Origin: Ophioceras dolichostomum
Lineage: Eukaryota > Ascomycota > Sordariomycetes > Magnaporthales > Ophioceraceae
Assembly (NCBI GenBank): GCA_003049485.1
Contig: PYST01000147.1
Location: forward strand, 30,238-94,237
Direction of reading: 5' to 3'
DNA: 64,000 bases
Shown one piece after another: positions 10,898 through 22,651 of the stretch; position 1 is the first letter of the stretch, and the number at the start of each line of letters is the position of its first letter. The notes beneath the pieces were generated by a model, which saw only the letters and a list, made by a program, of their open reading frames with translations, had not been told where the DNA came from and ran no database searches. A program made the translations under genes and the position numbers.

Positions 10898-11794
10898 TTA
10901 CACTTTCCAGCCCACCACTGAACGGAGGAATTCCACAATGTCATCAATCTCGTCCGGAATCTTATACCAGTGCCCCAGGTCGTTGTACAACTTGAGCTTG
11001 ACCTTGTAGCCCGCTTTCTCCAGCGTTGCAGCCATGTCCTCGCTCAGCGAGCACGGCACTCTGTCGTCGGCGCTACCGTGCCCGATGAAGATGGGCGTCG
11101 AGTGAGCTGTGCTCTCGAGGCCCGGCTTCTCCAATGCCGGGAGGCCCAGAAGGTCTCTCTCGAAGATCGAGGCCTTGACGACGGCCGGATCCTGCTGCTG
11201 CTCTTCTCCCTCCTCGTCGCCGCCCCTAGAAAAGGGGTCATCATCCTCGTCCATGACATCCTCCGTGACGGCCTCGTCGATATCCTCGCGGAAAGGGAGG
11301 TAGCCGCTCATGCCGACGAAGCCGCCCACGGCATAATGCAGGCTCAGCAGTACCGAGATGGATATGGCACATCCCTGGCTCAGCCCGCCGAGGACGACGT
11401 TGCTGGACGGGATCTTGCTGATTTCTTGCTCCTGACGAAGCAGTTCCAATATCTCTAGGGCGGACTCGCCGAGGCCCCGGATCTGCCGCTCCTTGTGGAC
11501 GGAAGGGTCCGACAGGCAAGCCTTGTCGAACCAAATCGTCAGCATAGCCCGGCCGAAGGCGCTTGCGCGTCGTCGGCGAGCAGTGGGGAAGATGAATCTC
11601 GTGTTGGGCATGAGCTGCGTGAGCGTCTGGCCGTCAGAAGTCACGCCGGTCTCGAGGAGCTCCCTGCCGAACTTCTCCCCGTTGGAACCCATGCCGTGGA
11701 GGATAATGAAGCTGTGCGTGTGCGCTGAGGTTGGTTCTACGACGAAAGGCGGCGGCGACGACGACGGGTCTGGCTGTGGTTGAGACATTTCCAA
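10898..11794 (-). CDS. Acyl-protein thioesterase / carboxylesterase-like hydrolase
   Basis: An intact 298-residue single-exon alpha/beta hydrolase of the phospholipase/carboxylesterase (APT1-like) family. Visible features are the oxyanion-side HGMG (about 33-36), the nucleophile elbow GLSQG with Ser139, an Asp in GHGSADD (about 243) and His275 in LGHW, giving a plausible Ser-Asp-His triad. Family members deacylate S-palmitoylated proteins or hydrolyse small esters in the cytosol. An acidic, Glu/Gln-rich insert (about 171-205, DEDDDPFSRGGDEEGEEQQQ) separates core strands and makes the protein longer than the usual 220-240 residues. The substrate cannot be told from sequence. The start at 11794 is followed by a disordered Pro/Ser-rich leader; Met3 is an alternative. 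Confidence 0.9.
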   Translation of the reverse strand: MEMSQPQPDPSSSPPPFVVEPTSAHTHSFIILHGMGSNGEKFGRELLETGVTSDGQTLTQLMPNTRFIFPTARRRRASAFGRAMLTIWFDKACLSDPSVHKERQIRGLGESALEILELLRQEQEISKIPSSNVVLGGLSQGCAISISVLLSLHYAVGGFVGMSGYLPFREDIDEAVTEDVMDEDDDPFSRGGDEEGEEQQQDPAVVKASIFERDLLGLPALEKPGLESTAHSTPIFIGHGSADDRVPCSLSEDMAATLEKAGYKVKLKLYNDLGHWYKIPDEIDDIVEFLRSVVGWKV

Positions 11795-12358
11795 AGAACG
11801 CAGCGAAGCGATTCACCATTACAAGTCGGTAGCGGCTTGGTTGCGAGAGGCATGTAATATAGGTAGGTGATTCATGTGTTTTTGTTGGCGGGCCAGCGTG
11901 GTAAGTGGTTTGAGCAGCGATTCAAAGAGATGGGCGTCAATTAGGCACCAGCCCTCACTGCGCGGGTATTGTGCAACCATCAAAAATGCATGTGTGTTGG
12001 TGATCAGAATCGCCAACTTTTACACACATACACACGAACACACACACATATATATATATATATACCTACCTATGTAACCAGGGCTTGCACCCGTAAGCAA
12101 CGATCCTTACCAGATATCAAAGAATGGGGCCCCGCCCCTCAGCAACGAGAGGAGAGAATGTCTCTCCGGCACCTGTACATCACCGCAGGCCCGTGAGAGG
12201 ACGGGAGCACACCAATGACATGGATTACCAGCCATGTCTCTTGAATTGGTTTGACTAGGCACCTATATACACTTGGCTCCTAAATCTATATGCACTCCAC
12301 GCCCATATTCATATCTTGTGGAACAGCGCCGTCCCCTTCTTTCTGAGCGTTGCTCTAC
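11795..12358. other. Intergenic region with AC/AT microsatellite
   Basis: This stretch lies upstream of the hydrolase and downstream of the endoglucanase. It holds a compound (AC)n(AT)n tract at about 12022-12064 and copies of the ACCTACC motif. No gene is seen. Confidence 0.6.
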
Positions 12359-13442
12359 TTAGGCAGGCAGGCACTGAGAGTACCAATCGTTCACAAATTT
12401 GCACACGGCCCCAGAGACGCAGGTCGTCGGGCCAGTCCAACCAATCCCACCACACTGCCCGTACAGGGCAGAAGACGAGCCGGTCGACCCAGCAGAGGTC
12501 GTGGTCCTTGTGCTGGTTGCCCGAGAGGTCGTGGTCCCGGATCCGCCAGTCGGCACGTTGTACACCGGGAAGCTGGAGTCGTCGGACCTCTTGCAGCCCG
12601 ACCGGGCGGTCAGCGCGCTAGGGCACTGGACCTGGGTGAAGGTGATGTCCGGGTTGTCGGCGTTGAGGAACCAGTCGAAGCGCCAGTAGCACCCGGCCTT
12701 AAGGAACGACGGGAACGAGTCGCACTGGCTCCGGCTGCTGATGCCGCCGTAGCGCTCGCCGGGGAGGCCGCCGAACTGAGGGGTGCACCCGTCGAAGATG
12801 CCCACGCCGCCTCCGGGGATTTGCAGGTCGAAGTGGTTGGCGCCGAGGTCGCCGCCCGTGTTGGTGGACTGGACCACCATGCTCTTGCCGGCCACTGGTC
12901 CGGAGGTGAAAGTGATTCTAACGAAGCAGTCAAGACGCGTGAGAAAAAGATAGATTCTTCAATAATGACACGAGAAGAGAGGGAACCAAAGAGAGAAAGT
13001 GACTTACGCATAGCAAGCACAGCACCAGCTTGATTCAGTGCCGCCAGTGATGGCGGTCGCTGCGAATCCGTACGAGAACTGGTCGTTGACCGCCCACGGA
13101 GCCTGGTTCGAGCAGGAGAAGGCAGTGCCCCCATCGCAGCCCGACTTGATGGCCGGGTTCGTCAAGGGGTTGTCATTCTTGTCACAGGTTGTGACGGGCG
13201 CGCTGACGGAAGCCTTGCCAGTCCAGGCGCACGAAGGCTTGCAGCAGTCCCAGTATCTGTTTAGGGGCGACGAACTCAGAATGGGTTGCACCACCAGGAT
13301 ACACCATGGCAGACTAGTAGCTACAGGTACCTAGGTTGGGTAGACAGATTACATACCTCGTCGTTTTACCTGAGCCTGACGCAGCGAGAGCCCCTGAAGC
13401 GCTAGCCAAGGCTAACATCAGAGTGAGAGGAGAAGAGCCCAT
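12359..13442 (-). CDS. Secreted GH45 endoglucanase with C-terminal CBM1
   Basis: The exons are 13442-13357, 13256-13008 and 12917-12359, joined across GTATGT...CAG and GTAAGT...TTAG introns to 297 residues. A hydrophobic signal peptide ends near residue 20. The mature GH45 core starts RYWDCCKPSCAW, where Asp32 matches the catalytic base of Humicola EGV, and carries ANHFDLQIPGGG, where Asp142 matches the catalytic acid. A Ser/Thr-rich linker (about 233-258) leads to a C-terminal CBM1 with the aromatic and Cys pattern YGQCGGIGWTG...C...C. The enzyme cleaves beta-1,4-glucan in cellulose by inversion outside the cell. A TATA-like box lies upstream. All key residues and disulphide cysteines appear intact. 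Confidence 0.96.
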
Positions 13443-13533
13443 TTTGCTAGGACAAGGAGTTTGACAGGCAGATCGATGTCATGAGCAGTATAATAGACTA
13501 ACCAGAAAAAAAAGCTCACGAAGGGGAGCAGGC

Positions 13534-13541
13534 ATTTTATA
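13534..13541 (-). promoter_or_regulatory. TATA-like box of the endoglucanase gene
   Basis: TATAAAAT on the minus strand lies about 92-99 bp upstream of the endoglucanase start, a typical spacing for an inducible fungal promoter. No other regulator site is claimed. Confidence 0.5.
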
Positions 13542-14999
13542 TCCTTGAAATCAAGAACAGGCAATGGAGGCCAGGGAGATGACCCTCGGCGCCTTCGCGG
13601 AGCGTCGACGCCACACGGAGCATCTAGCTCCCCAAGAACATCCGCTTGGAGGCGTGCCCAAACATTCTAGCTCGTGGTAGCCGGCTCGAAACTCCTGGAG
13701 AAGCTGGAGAAACCAGGAGCCATATCCATGATGGGCAGCATGGGCAGCTGATGCTAGGGCGAAGCTGTACCCACTTGGGTCGGACAAAAGAGTAATAACG
13801 GTGATGCGCCTCCGAATCCTGGCCAAATCCCACTAATCAAACGCGCGGGGGAAATCCAGGGACTCCAGGTGCGACGCTGGTTCCCTCCCGTCAGGCCGGG
13901 CATCGAATCCGGGTTGAGAAAATGTGATGAGGCTCTCTTCGGAGTGCCAATCCCTAAATCTAAGACGTGGGCCGGGATCACGGGAAGATGAGGCGTCGTC
14001 GCGAGTGGCACCCTCAGTTTGCTGTTGGGGAAGCTAACCAGCTTGGTCAGGGTTGAAGTTTCCACATAATTGGCAAACTGGCTGAGAATAAGATCCCACA
14101 GACGTCATGAGCAATGAGAAGCTTTGCTAAACCCTCTTCTTTATCCTGGAATTACCAGCAGATATCTCTGACGTGACCGACATGGAGACCGCGTGGATGG
14201 TGCGAGGTGTCGTCCTCAAAGACGAATGATGCCTCAGGGCACTTCCATTGAACCCCCGCTTGTTCGAAGTGAAAGGCGGCGCGGAAAAAAATTTGGTTTC
14301 CGGGTTCGAGTGCCTTGCCATATGCTGTCATCCGAGAATGCTTAATGAGGTTATACAATACCTAGGTGCTTAGGAAGTCGTCCTATTCTATTCCTAGGTT
14401 GAGAAGGAGAATCGGAAGCAAAGAATAGACGTCACTGCACCTGCGCCGTGGGGTGGGCATCACAAAATGTGGTCCGTGCTCAGAGGTCAGCGGCCGCTAA
14501 TCCTATCTTGGCTTAGCGCACGGCGCGGTCGCCTCAAGCTCAAAGTCGCCTCACAGCAGTACAGAAAAATTGAGGTGGAATGAACGCCAACGAGAAGGGA
14601 CAAAGTCAGACACAAACATCCATAGACGGCCGCATAGAGGGCGGCTTTCATCGCGTGAGACCCGCGCAAAGGACATCGCACGCGGAGAACCTGGTCGCAC
14701 ATCTCCATCTTTCGACTCTATCCTAATTCACGTCTGGTCGGGCTCGGTTGGTGCACAATCTGGAGGATCGCACCTCTGCTCGGCGGAGCGTCGATTTCAA
14801 ATCAACGGCGTCTGCCTCGACGAGCTCGACGACGAGGACGCGACCGCTGCACCGCGCCTGAGACACCCGTCGATTGTTGCCGTCGCCTTGACTCGCCTTT
14901 TTCGCTTTCGAGTTGTTATTAGCGCATCTCTCCTCCCGCCGCAAGAGACCTCGCTTTGTTCATCGATTCCCAAAAAGTCGAAACCCGAACGACGAGAAG
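13542..14999. other. Intergenic region between endoglucanase and RPB2
   Basis: Divergent promoter region of about 1.4 kb. Short open frames on both strands show no recognisable domain. The segment from about 14700 is likely the RPB2 leader. Confidence 0.55.
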
Positions 15000-17900
15000 A
15001 TGGCGCATTACGGCTCAACCGGCATGGACTATGCCGACAACGACGAGGACTACTACGATGGCGAGGACGACCAGCAGATCACGCCCGAGGACTGCTGGGC
15101 GGTCATCTCGTCGTACTTCGACGAGAAGGGCTTGGTCTCGCAGCAAATCGATTCGTACAACGAATTCACAACCTCGACGATCCAGAGCATCATCGACGAG
15201 TTCTCCACCCTCACCCTCGACCAGAACAACCCCCCGGATAGCACTCAGCAGGATCGCAAGCTAAGGCTGCGCCGGTACGAGCTGATGTTCGGAAACATCC
15301 TGGTGACGCAGCCAACGCTTAAGGAGACAGATGGCAAAGTTAGCACCTTGGTTCCATACGAATGCCGCGACCGCAACCTCACCTATGCATGCCCGCTCTA
15401 CGTCAAGTTGACCCGCAAGGTGTCTTGCGCCGTAGAGGTCGACATCCCCCTCCACGAGCTCAACCAGGCACAGATAGAGGAAATGCAGAGGACAAACGAG
15501 CATCCGACGACGGTGAAGTGGGAGGAGGAGGCAGTCGACACTGACGACCCCATGCCGGTCAAAAGCGAGAAGATGAAGGACATGGTGTTTATCGGGAAAA
15601 TCCCCATCATGGTCAAGAGTCGAATCTGCTACTTGAGGAACCAGCCAGAGTCGGAGCTGTTCCTACTCAACGAGTGTCCGTACGACCAGGGCGGATACTT
15701 CATCATCAACGGCAGCGAAAAGGTCCTGATCGCCCAGGAGCGCTCCGCCGCCAATATCGTCCAAGTCTTTAAGAAGGCCCAGCCAAGCAAATACGCCTAT
15801 GTCGCGGAGATCCGGAGTGCGCTCGAGAAGGGCTCGCGCCTAGTGTCGTCTCTTAGCATGAAGCTGACGACCAAAGGCGACTCGAACCGTGGATCATTCG
15901 GGCAGACGATCCACGTAACGCTCCCGTACGTGAACGGCGACATCCCTGTCGCCATCGTCTTCCGTGCGCTTGGCGTGGTTTCCGATGAGGACATCCTGAA
16001 CCACATAGTTCTCGAGAAGTCCGACACACAGATGCTCGAGATGCTGCGACCCAGCATCGAGGAGGCATTCTGCATCCAGGACAAGGAGGTTGCTCTAGAC
16101 TTCATCGGAAAGCGAGTGGGCCGAGACGGCGCGCACTCCAACAACAGGCGCGAGCGTATGCGCGCGGCCAAAGACATTCTGCAGAAGGAGACGCTGCCGC
16201 ACATCTCCCAGAGCGAGGGGTGCGATACGCGCAAGGCCTACTTCCTGGGGTACATGGTCCACAAGATTCTGCAGTGTGCGCTCGGCCGCCGCGACGTCGA
16301 CGACCGAGACCACTTTGGCAAGAAGCGGCTGGATCTGGCCGGGCCGCTGTTAGCTAAGCTCTTCCGCAACATCATCAAGAGGGTCTCGAGCGACATGATG
16401 AACGTCCTGAAGCGGTGTATCGACGCTGGCCGGAACTTCGACCTGAACTCGGCACTGAAGCCCAACACTCTCACCAACGGACTGAAGTACTCGCTCGCGA
16501 CGGGCAACTGGGGCGATCAGAAGAAGGCTATGAGCTCAACGGCCGGTGTGTCGCAGGTGTTGAACCGATACACATTTGCCTCCACGCTGTCACATCTGCG
16601 GCGGACGAACACTCCCATCGGGCGTGACGGCAAGCTGGCGAAGCCTCGGCAGTTGCACAACACGCACTGGGGTCTCGTGTGTCCCGCCGAGACGCCAGAA
16701 GGGCAGGCTTGCGGCCTTGTCAAGAACCTGTCTCTGATGTGTATGGTCAGCGTGGGGACGGCGACCGATCCGATTCTGGACTTCCTCATCTCCCGAGGCA
16801 TGGATGTTCTGGAGGAGTACGAGCCCTCCAACGTCCAGGGCTACTCCAAGATTTTCATCAACGGCACGTGGGTTGGTGTCGCGAATAAGATCGAAGACCT
16901 GGTCGGGCTCGTGCACAACCTGCGGAGGAAAGGACAGATCGATCCCGAGGTGTCGGTCGTCCACGACGTCCGAGAAGGCGAGTTCAAGATCTTCTCGGAT
17001 GCCGGCCGCGTCATGCGGCCGCTATTCGTCGTCAACCAGAAGGACGATGCCGACGCCGGCATCGCGAAGGGCACCCTGGTCCTCAACAAGAGCCACATAG
17101 CAAAGCTCGAGGCGGACAAGGACAACGGCCTCTCGGTCGGCGACGAGGGTTACTACGGCTGGGCGGGCCTGAAGGAGGACGGCGTAATAGACCTGATGGA
17201 CGCCGAACAAGAAGAAACGGCCATGATCTGCATGACGCCAGAGGACCTGGACACGTTCCGGTTGCAGAAGGCTGGAGTGGATGTCGGGGAAGACTACATT
17301 GACGAGAACGATATCAACAAGCGACTGAAGACGAGGATCAACCCGACGACCCACATGTACACTCACTGCGAGATCCACCCGAGTATGCTGCTGGGAATTT
17401 GCGCAAGCATCATCCCATTCCCAGATCACAACCAGGTACGGCTTTCTTTCTTCTCGTCTTTTCTCTCTTTCCGTTCGGCATTTCTCTCAAGGCGATTCGT
17501 GATGGCTTGACAGTCGGATGTTGACGAAGCTTCCTTGATACAGTCTCCTCGTAACACATACCAGTCCGCCATGGGTAAACAGGCCATGGGCTTCTTCCTC
17601 ACCAACTACAACCGCCGTATGGACACCATGGCCAACATCCTGTACTACCCGCAAAAACCGCTCGGCACGACACGGTCCATGGAGTACCTCAAGTTCCGCG
17701 AACTTCCAGCAGGCCAGAACGCCATCGTGGCCATCGCATGTTACTCGGGTTACAACCAGGAAGATTCCGTCATCATGAACCAGAGCAGCATCGATCGCGG
17801 CCTGTTCCGCAGCCTGTTCTTCCGTTCGTACACCGACTCGGAGAAGCGCGTGGGCATCAACCTGGTGGAGAAGTTCGAGAAGCCGTACCGGTCAGACACG

Positions 17901-19051
17901 CTGCGGCTCAAGATGGGCACGTACGACAAGCTGGAGGACGACGGCATCGTGGCTCCCGGCACCCGCGTGTCGGGCGAGGACATCATCATCGGCAAGACGG
18001 CGCCCATCAACCCGGACAACCAGGAGCTGGGCCAACGCACGGTGCAGCACGTCAAGCGGGACGCGTCCACGCCGCTGCGCAGCACCGAGAGCGGCATCGT
18101 CGACCAGGTCATCGTGACGACGAACCAGGACGGCCTCAAGTACGTCAAGGTGCGGGTGCGCACGACGAAGATCCCGCAGATCGGTGACAAGTTCGCATCG
18201 AGGCACGGTCAGAAGGGCACTATCGGTGTCACCTACCGCCACGAGGACATGCCCTTCACGCGCGAGGGCATCACGCCGGACATCATCATCAACCCGCACG
18301 CGATCCCGTCACGCATGACGATCGCCCACCTGATCGAGTGCCTCCTCAGCAAGGTGGCCACGCTGAAGGGCATGGAGGGGGACGCGACGCCGTTCACGGA
18401 CGTGACGGTCGACTCCGTCTCCAACCTCCTGCGCGAGCACGGGTACCAGTCTCGGGGCTTCGAGGCCCTGTACCACGGCCACACGGGCAGGAAGCTGCGC
18501 GCGCAGGTGTTCTTCGGCCCGACGTACTACCAGCGCCTGAGGCACATGGTCGACGACAAGATACACGCGCGCGCGAGGGGCCCGCTGCAGATCATGACGA
18601 GGCAGCCGGTGGAGGGACGGGCGAGGGACGGCGGGTTACGGTTCGGAGAGATGGAGCGCGACTGCATGATCGCGCACGGGGCGGCGGCTTTCCTGAAGGA
18701 GCGGTTGTTCGAGGTGTCGGATGCGTTCAGAGTGCATATTTGTGAAGTGTGCGGGTTGATGACGCCTATTGCGTACGTTTTTTTCTTATTTCTTTTCTTT
18801 TCTTTTCACCTCTCCCCCCACCCCCTTCTATTGGAAACCCCCTAGTGTTGAATGTCTGTTGCTAACAGTACCGTTTGGAACCTTTCAGCGATCTCACAAA
18901 GGGAACTTTCGAGTGCCGCCCTTGCAAGAACAAGACCAAGATCGCGCAGGTGCACATCCCCTACGCCGCCAAGCTCCTCTTCCAGGAGCTCGCGGCCATG
19001 AACATCGCCACGAGGATGTTCACGAACCGCTCGGGAGTTTCAATTCGCTGA
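15000..19051 (+). CDS. RPB2: RNA polymerase II second-largest subunit RPB2
   Basis: The exons are 15000-17435, 17544-18772 and 18889-19051, joined at GT-AG introns (GTACGG...TACAG and GTACGT...TTCAG), giving 1,275 residues, a normal length for fungal Rpb2. Recognisable blocks are the acidic N-terminus, the lobe/protrusion (YFIINGSEKVLIAQER), the fork region (TNTPIGRDGKLAKPRQLHNTHWG, VCPAETPEGQACGLVKN in part), the hybrid-binding GYNQEDSVIMN, GDKFASRHGQKG, and a C-terminal zinc site (CEVC ... CRPC) that is split by the last intron. The protein forms the active-centre cleft with Rpb1 and is essential for mRNA synthesis. The start ATG at 15000 precedes MAHYGSTGMDY. Nothing is missing. Confidence 0.99.
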
Positions 19052-20386
19052 GAGGAGAGCTACACGCTTTTATAACTTTCCCCCTATTTGCTTGCTCTCT
19101 TGCTCGCTCTCTGTTCCGTATACGTGGAGGGGATTTTTTGTTCGGCTGGCTGGATTGCATTTTCCCTCTTCCGTTTTTCTTCTTTAATTTCATCCCTCCA
19201 CCCTCCGATATCGCATCCAAACCTTCTCTATCGACGAAGAAATGGAGAATGCAGCATTGTGTTGCGTGGGTGGTTGGTTGGTGTTTTGATATACTGCGAG
19301 TGCATGGAGTACTGGGATTGTGGGCCTAATCAAACCAAGGCAAAAATGTCGGCTTGGGTGGGGAGNNNNNNNNNNGGGGGGGGGGGGGGGGGGATTTGTG
19401 ATGAAGAAAGAAAGAGGAATATACGAGGACAAGAAGACTGACCGGTTCTGCTTGAGGATGGCGTGCTGCTGCTGCCGTGGGGGATCTTCCGTGTTCCGCC
19501 AATATTCCAGTCCCTTCATACGTACCACCGCCTATCTCTTGTGGTTTCGAGACTGAGACCCCGTTTTGGAGGCGATGTGGTGATAACCGGCCGGCTATCA
19601 CCACGGAGATTTGTGCAACTGGGGCATTTGACGGGGCCAACGGCGCCAACGGCGCCGAGCTACTTGCTACCTCGCCAGCAGCTTCGGCGTTGGACTCGCA
19701 TTTCCCGGGCATTCACAGAGTGGTGAAAATGGGCCGCCCGCCCGCGAAGAGATTGGCATGCTGCGAGCATGCTGCGAGTGAAAAGATGGGATGAGAGAGG
19801 CGAGGCATGATGAGAAGCGAAGAAGATAACATATGGGACGAGAAGCGGAAGAAAGATGACAGGATGAGGGCAGACGGGCAGGCGCTTGGCATGGCCTTGT
19901 CTTTTTTGTAGTATTAGATTTGCCCTAGATTCTGCATCAATCCTAGCGATATATGGTCCTTTTTACGGCACCTTTCCACGCATGTATGCGGTTGTGAGAT
20001 GGTATAGGATATATAACACGGTGAGGGGTACGCATGTGTGTGTGTGTGTCTCGAGGCCGGAGAGGCTAGGATGGTGAACGCAGAAACTGCTCGTGTTAGA
20101 AGGAGTCAAGGGACGCGTCAGCTGCCTCGTGCATATGATATAAAACGCTTGCCTCACAGGACGAATGGCAAACAACATTGTCAGTTTTTTTCTTTCACAA
20201 TCTAGAAGATCTGTGCCAACCACGTAGTAGATTATAACCCAGACTCGCTAGCAAGCTGGTGTGGTATCCAGGAAGTACAAGGCACGCTCAAACATCCTTC
20301 CTCACTCACCGGCCACACTTCTGGCCATACATCCTCGCTGGACGATGGTTAACTCCTTCGGTAGGTACCTGTAGGTATCTAGGTAC
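19052..20386. other. Intergenic region with assembly gap and TG microsatellite
   Basis: This stretch separates the convergent 3' ends of RPB2 and the acyltransferase. It contains a 10-N gap (19366-19375) followed by 18 G residues, a TG tract near 20037-20050 and a GTAGGTACCT...TAGGTACT motif cluster at 20358-20386. No gene is seen. Confidence 0.6.
19366..19393. other. 10-N gap adjoining poly-G
   Basis: Ten Ns (19366-19375) and 18 G residues, another unresolved homopolymer. Confidence 0.95.
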
Positions 20387-22651
20387 TCACCCCGGAATAG
20401 AGCACTTCGCCTCAAGCCGCTTCGCGAACCTCACCACCGGCGCATCGACCGCCCTCCAGAAAACATCGGCCGCCCACACAACAGCCGGCACGACCAGCAC
20501 GCCCGCCAGCGCAAAACCCGCCACGTACCTCGCCTCCGTCTCCGCCCCCGTGATCGCCCACGCCCGCCTCTCGATCGCGTACCCCACGGTGTGCAGCACG
20601 GGGCCGTGCATCAGGTACACGGCGTAGCTGATCCTGCCCAGATACTGCACGGGGCGGGTGTTGAAGACCCGCTGCCAGCGCGGCAGACGCGCCACGGCGG
20701 CCACGAACAGGACCGAGCCGGCCGTCTGCCAGTACCGGTACTTGTCGCTCCACCACGCCGGCACCAGCGAGGAGAGGAACACCCAGCCGGGCGTGGACTC
20801 GGCGCCGACGTCTGGCTGGCACATCAGGTACAGCGCCAAGATGCTGGTGAGACCCCAGAAGAGCTTGTAGCCGCTGCGATGGCGGCGGCTGCGACGCTGC
20901 TGCTGGTGGTACTGCATGTCGGCGTCGTTGCTCCCGATAGAACTGACGGGTGAAGAGTGTTTGAAGAGCGACGAGAGCGTCGAGGACGTCGAGGCGGAGC
21001 GTGCGTGCGTGTGTGCGTGGGGCGAGAAGGAGCCCAGCAGCAGCAGCGACGGCGGCGAGTCCCCCATTCTCATGGGGCCGACGCCAACACCAACACCAAC
21101 ACCACCCGCAGACGTCGTCGCCGTCGTCGGCAGCAGCAGCTGCAGCTGCATCCGCTGCGCCCCCTCGACCGCAGCGCACGTGTCAGGATCAGTGTGCGCC
21201 CCCCGGACGAGGTCCAGCTCCGCGAGCACCGCTCCTCCATAGAACAGCAGCATCTCCCACCTATCCGAGCGGTAGCAGAACAGCGCCACGGCCGCGAACA
21301 CGGCCAGCCTCGCGGCGGTCCTCAGACGCGCCGCGCTCACGAGCGTCAGGAACAGCACCATCGAGCACCGGAACTCGACGGGGATGGTCCACAGGTGCAC
21401 GTCGTACGCCGTGCTGCCGCCGAACTGGCGCCAGTCCCACACGTGCACGAACTCGAACATGGCCCACGCCCAGTCGGCCAGCTGCTCGCCCATCGTCGCG
21501 AGCCGCTCCGGGTGCGTCTCCTGCACGTTGCGCATGTAGGCCGCGTCGTGCGCGAAGGACCGCGTCTGCTCGTAGGCGCCCAGCCGCAGGAGGACGACGA
21601 TGAGGAGCGTCGAGGCGGCGGTGGGGAGGAAGAGGCGGAGGAAGCGGCGGAAGACGAAGGATGACATCGTTGTTGAGAATGCTGCTGCCGCGTTGTTGTT
21701 ATTATTATGATTATCGGAGGTCGTCGACGAAGACGAGGATCGAGAAGAGGAGGGAGAGGTTGAGGTTTCCTGCTGCGCTGCCGCTGCCGCACTCGCCGCC
21801 ATAGCCCTCGCGAGCTTAAGCGGCTTCAGCGAGAGCGCGTAGCCCGAGATGACGAAGAAGACGCACACCATCGGCGGGCCCTGGTACCACAGCCTCACGA
21901 ACGGCAGCTTCAGGAAGTAGAAGTTGTCCTCGCCGAACCCGTACCCCTCGGCTATGCGGAAGCACGTGTAGAAGTAGTGGCAGAAGAATACGGAGAACGC
22001 GGCCACGCCTCGCATTCCGTCGAGATATGCCGTCGGACCTAAAGCGGAAGATCCTGCAGCTCCTCCTCCTCCTCCTCCGCAGTCACCACCACCACTGCCG
22101 CCGCCACCGATGCCGAGGCCATTGAGACTACTCTGCCGTCTCCTGCTGTGGTGGTGGTTCGTGAAGCGCGTGTGACGGGGTAGGAGCGGCACCACCACGG
22201 ACGGGAGGAGGAAGACGCACGACCTCGTCACGGCGGCGCGCCACCACGTTAGCGAGCGGATGCCGGAGGCCAGCGTGGCCGCCGTGGCGAGGTATGATGA
22301 TGTCAATGATGGTAATCTCGCGCCGCCGCCATCGCCCCCTCCTTGGCGGCCCCGGGAGGATGAGAATGACGAGAAGAAAGAGGAGAAGAAGAGGCGTGAT
22401 TCGATTTCAGTGTGGTCAGCGGCGTCGCTTTCGATGTCTGATAGTAGTTTCTTCTCGTCTAGTAGGAGAAGCGAGGCCTTCTCTTCGTCTCCGACGGCAG
22501 CCGTGATGAGGCGGCTAAGCTCTTGTCTGCTGGTGTTGTTGCTGCTGCTACTGCTACTGTTACTGCTACTGCTACTACTACTACGACTGCTGGTGGTGGT
22601 GGTGGGAATCGCGCTGGGTATGCCGCCGGCGCTTGTGATGGGACCGTTCAT
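20387..22651 (-). CDS. Acyltransferase-3 family membrane protein
   Basis: A single exon of 754 residues. The N-terminal ~200 residues are Ser-, Gly- and Thr-rich and probably disordered, with poly-Ser from AGC/AGT runs. From about residue 205 an acyltransferase-3 (OafA/YrhL-like) domain begins: AYLDGMRGVAAFSVFFCHYF has the family Arg and His pair, followed by multiple hydrophobic helices, GPPMVCVFFVISGYALS, and near the end GRISYAVYLMHGPVLH with a second conserved His. Family members move acyl groups onto sugars, lipids or secondary metabolites at a membrane. Two long low-complexity insertions (about 295-340 and 500-590) sit in loops. The substrate is unknown. Confidence 0.88.
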   Translation of the reverse strand: MNGPITSAGGIPSAIPTTTTSSRSSSSSSSNSSSSSSNNTSRQELSRLITAAVGDEEKASLLLLDEKKLLSDIESDAADHTEIESRLFFSSFFSSFSSSRGRQGGGDGGGARLPSLTSSYLATAATLASGIRSLTWWRAAVTRSCVFLLPSVVVPLLPRHTRFTNHHHSRRRQSSLNGLGIGGGGSGGGDCGGGGGGAAGSSALGPTAYLDGMRGVAAFSVFFCHYFYTCFRIAEGYGFGEDNFYFLKLPFVRLWYQGPPMVCVFFVISGYALSLKPLKLARAMAASAAAAAQQETSTSPSSSRSSSSSTTSDNHNNNNNAAAAFSTTMSSFVFRRFLRLFLPTAASTLLIVVLLRLGAYEQTRSFAHDAAYMRNVQETHPERLATMGEQLADWAWAMFEFVHVWDWRQFGGSTAYDVHLWTIPVEFRCSMVLFLTLVSAARLRTAARLAVFAAVALFCYRSDRWEMLLFYGGAVLAELDLVRGAHTDPDTCAAVEGAQRMQLQLLLPTTATTSAGGVGVGVGVGPMRMGDSPPSLLLLGSFSPHAHTHARSASTSSTLSSLFKHSSPVSSIGSNDADMQYHQQQRRSRRHRSGYKLFWGLTSILALYLMCQPDVGAESTPGWVFLSSLVPAWWSDKYRYWQTAGSVLFVAAVARLPRWQRVFNTRPVQYLGRISYAVYLMHGPVLHTVGYAIERRAWAITGAETEARYVAGFALAGVLVVPAVVWAADVFWRAVDAPVVRFAKRLEAKCSIPG

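Noticed and set aside
13542..14360. Short minus-strand open frames between GH45 and RPB2 (for example 14358-14152)
   Set aside because: The peptides look superficially protein-like but match no family I recognise, and have no supporting exon structure.
20957..21664. Long plus-strand open frame across the acyltransferase gene
   Set aside because: It is antisense to a clear acyltransferase domain and arises from GC-rich codon structure.
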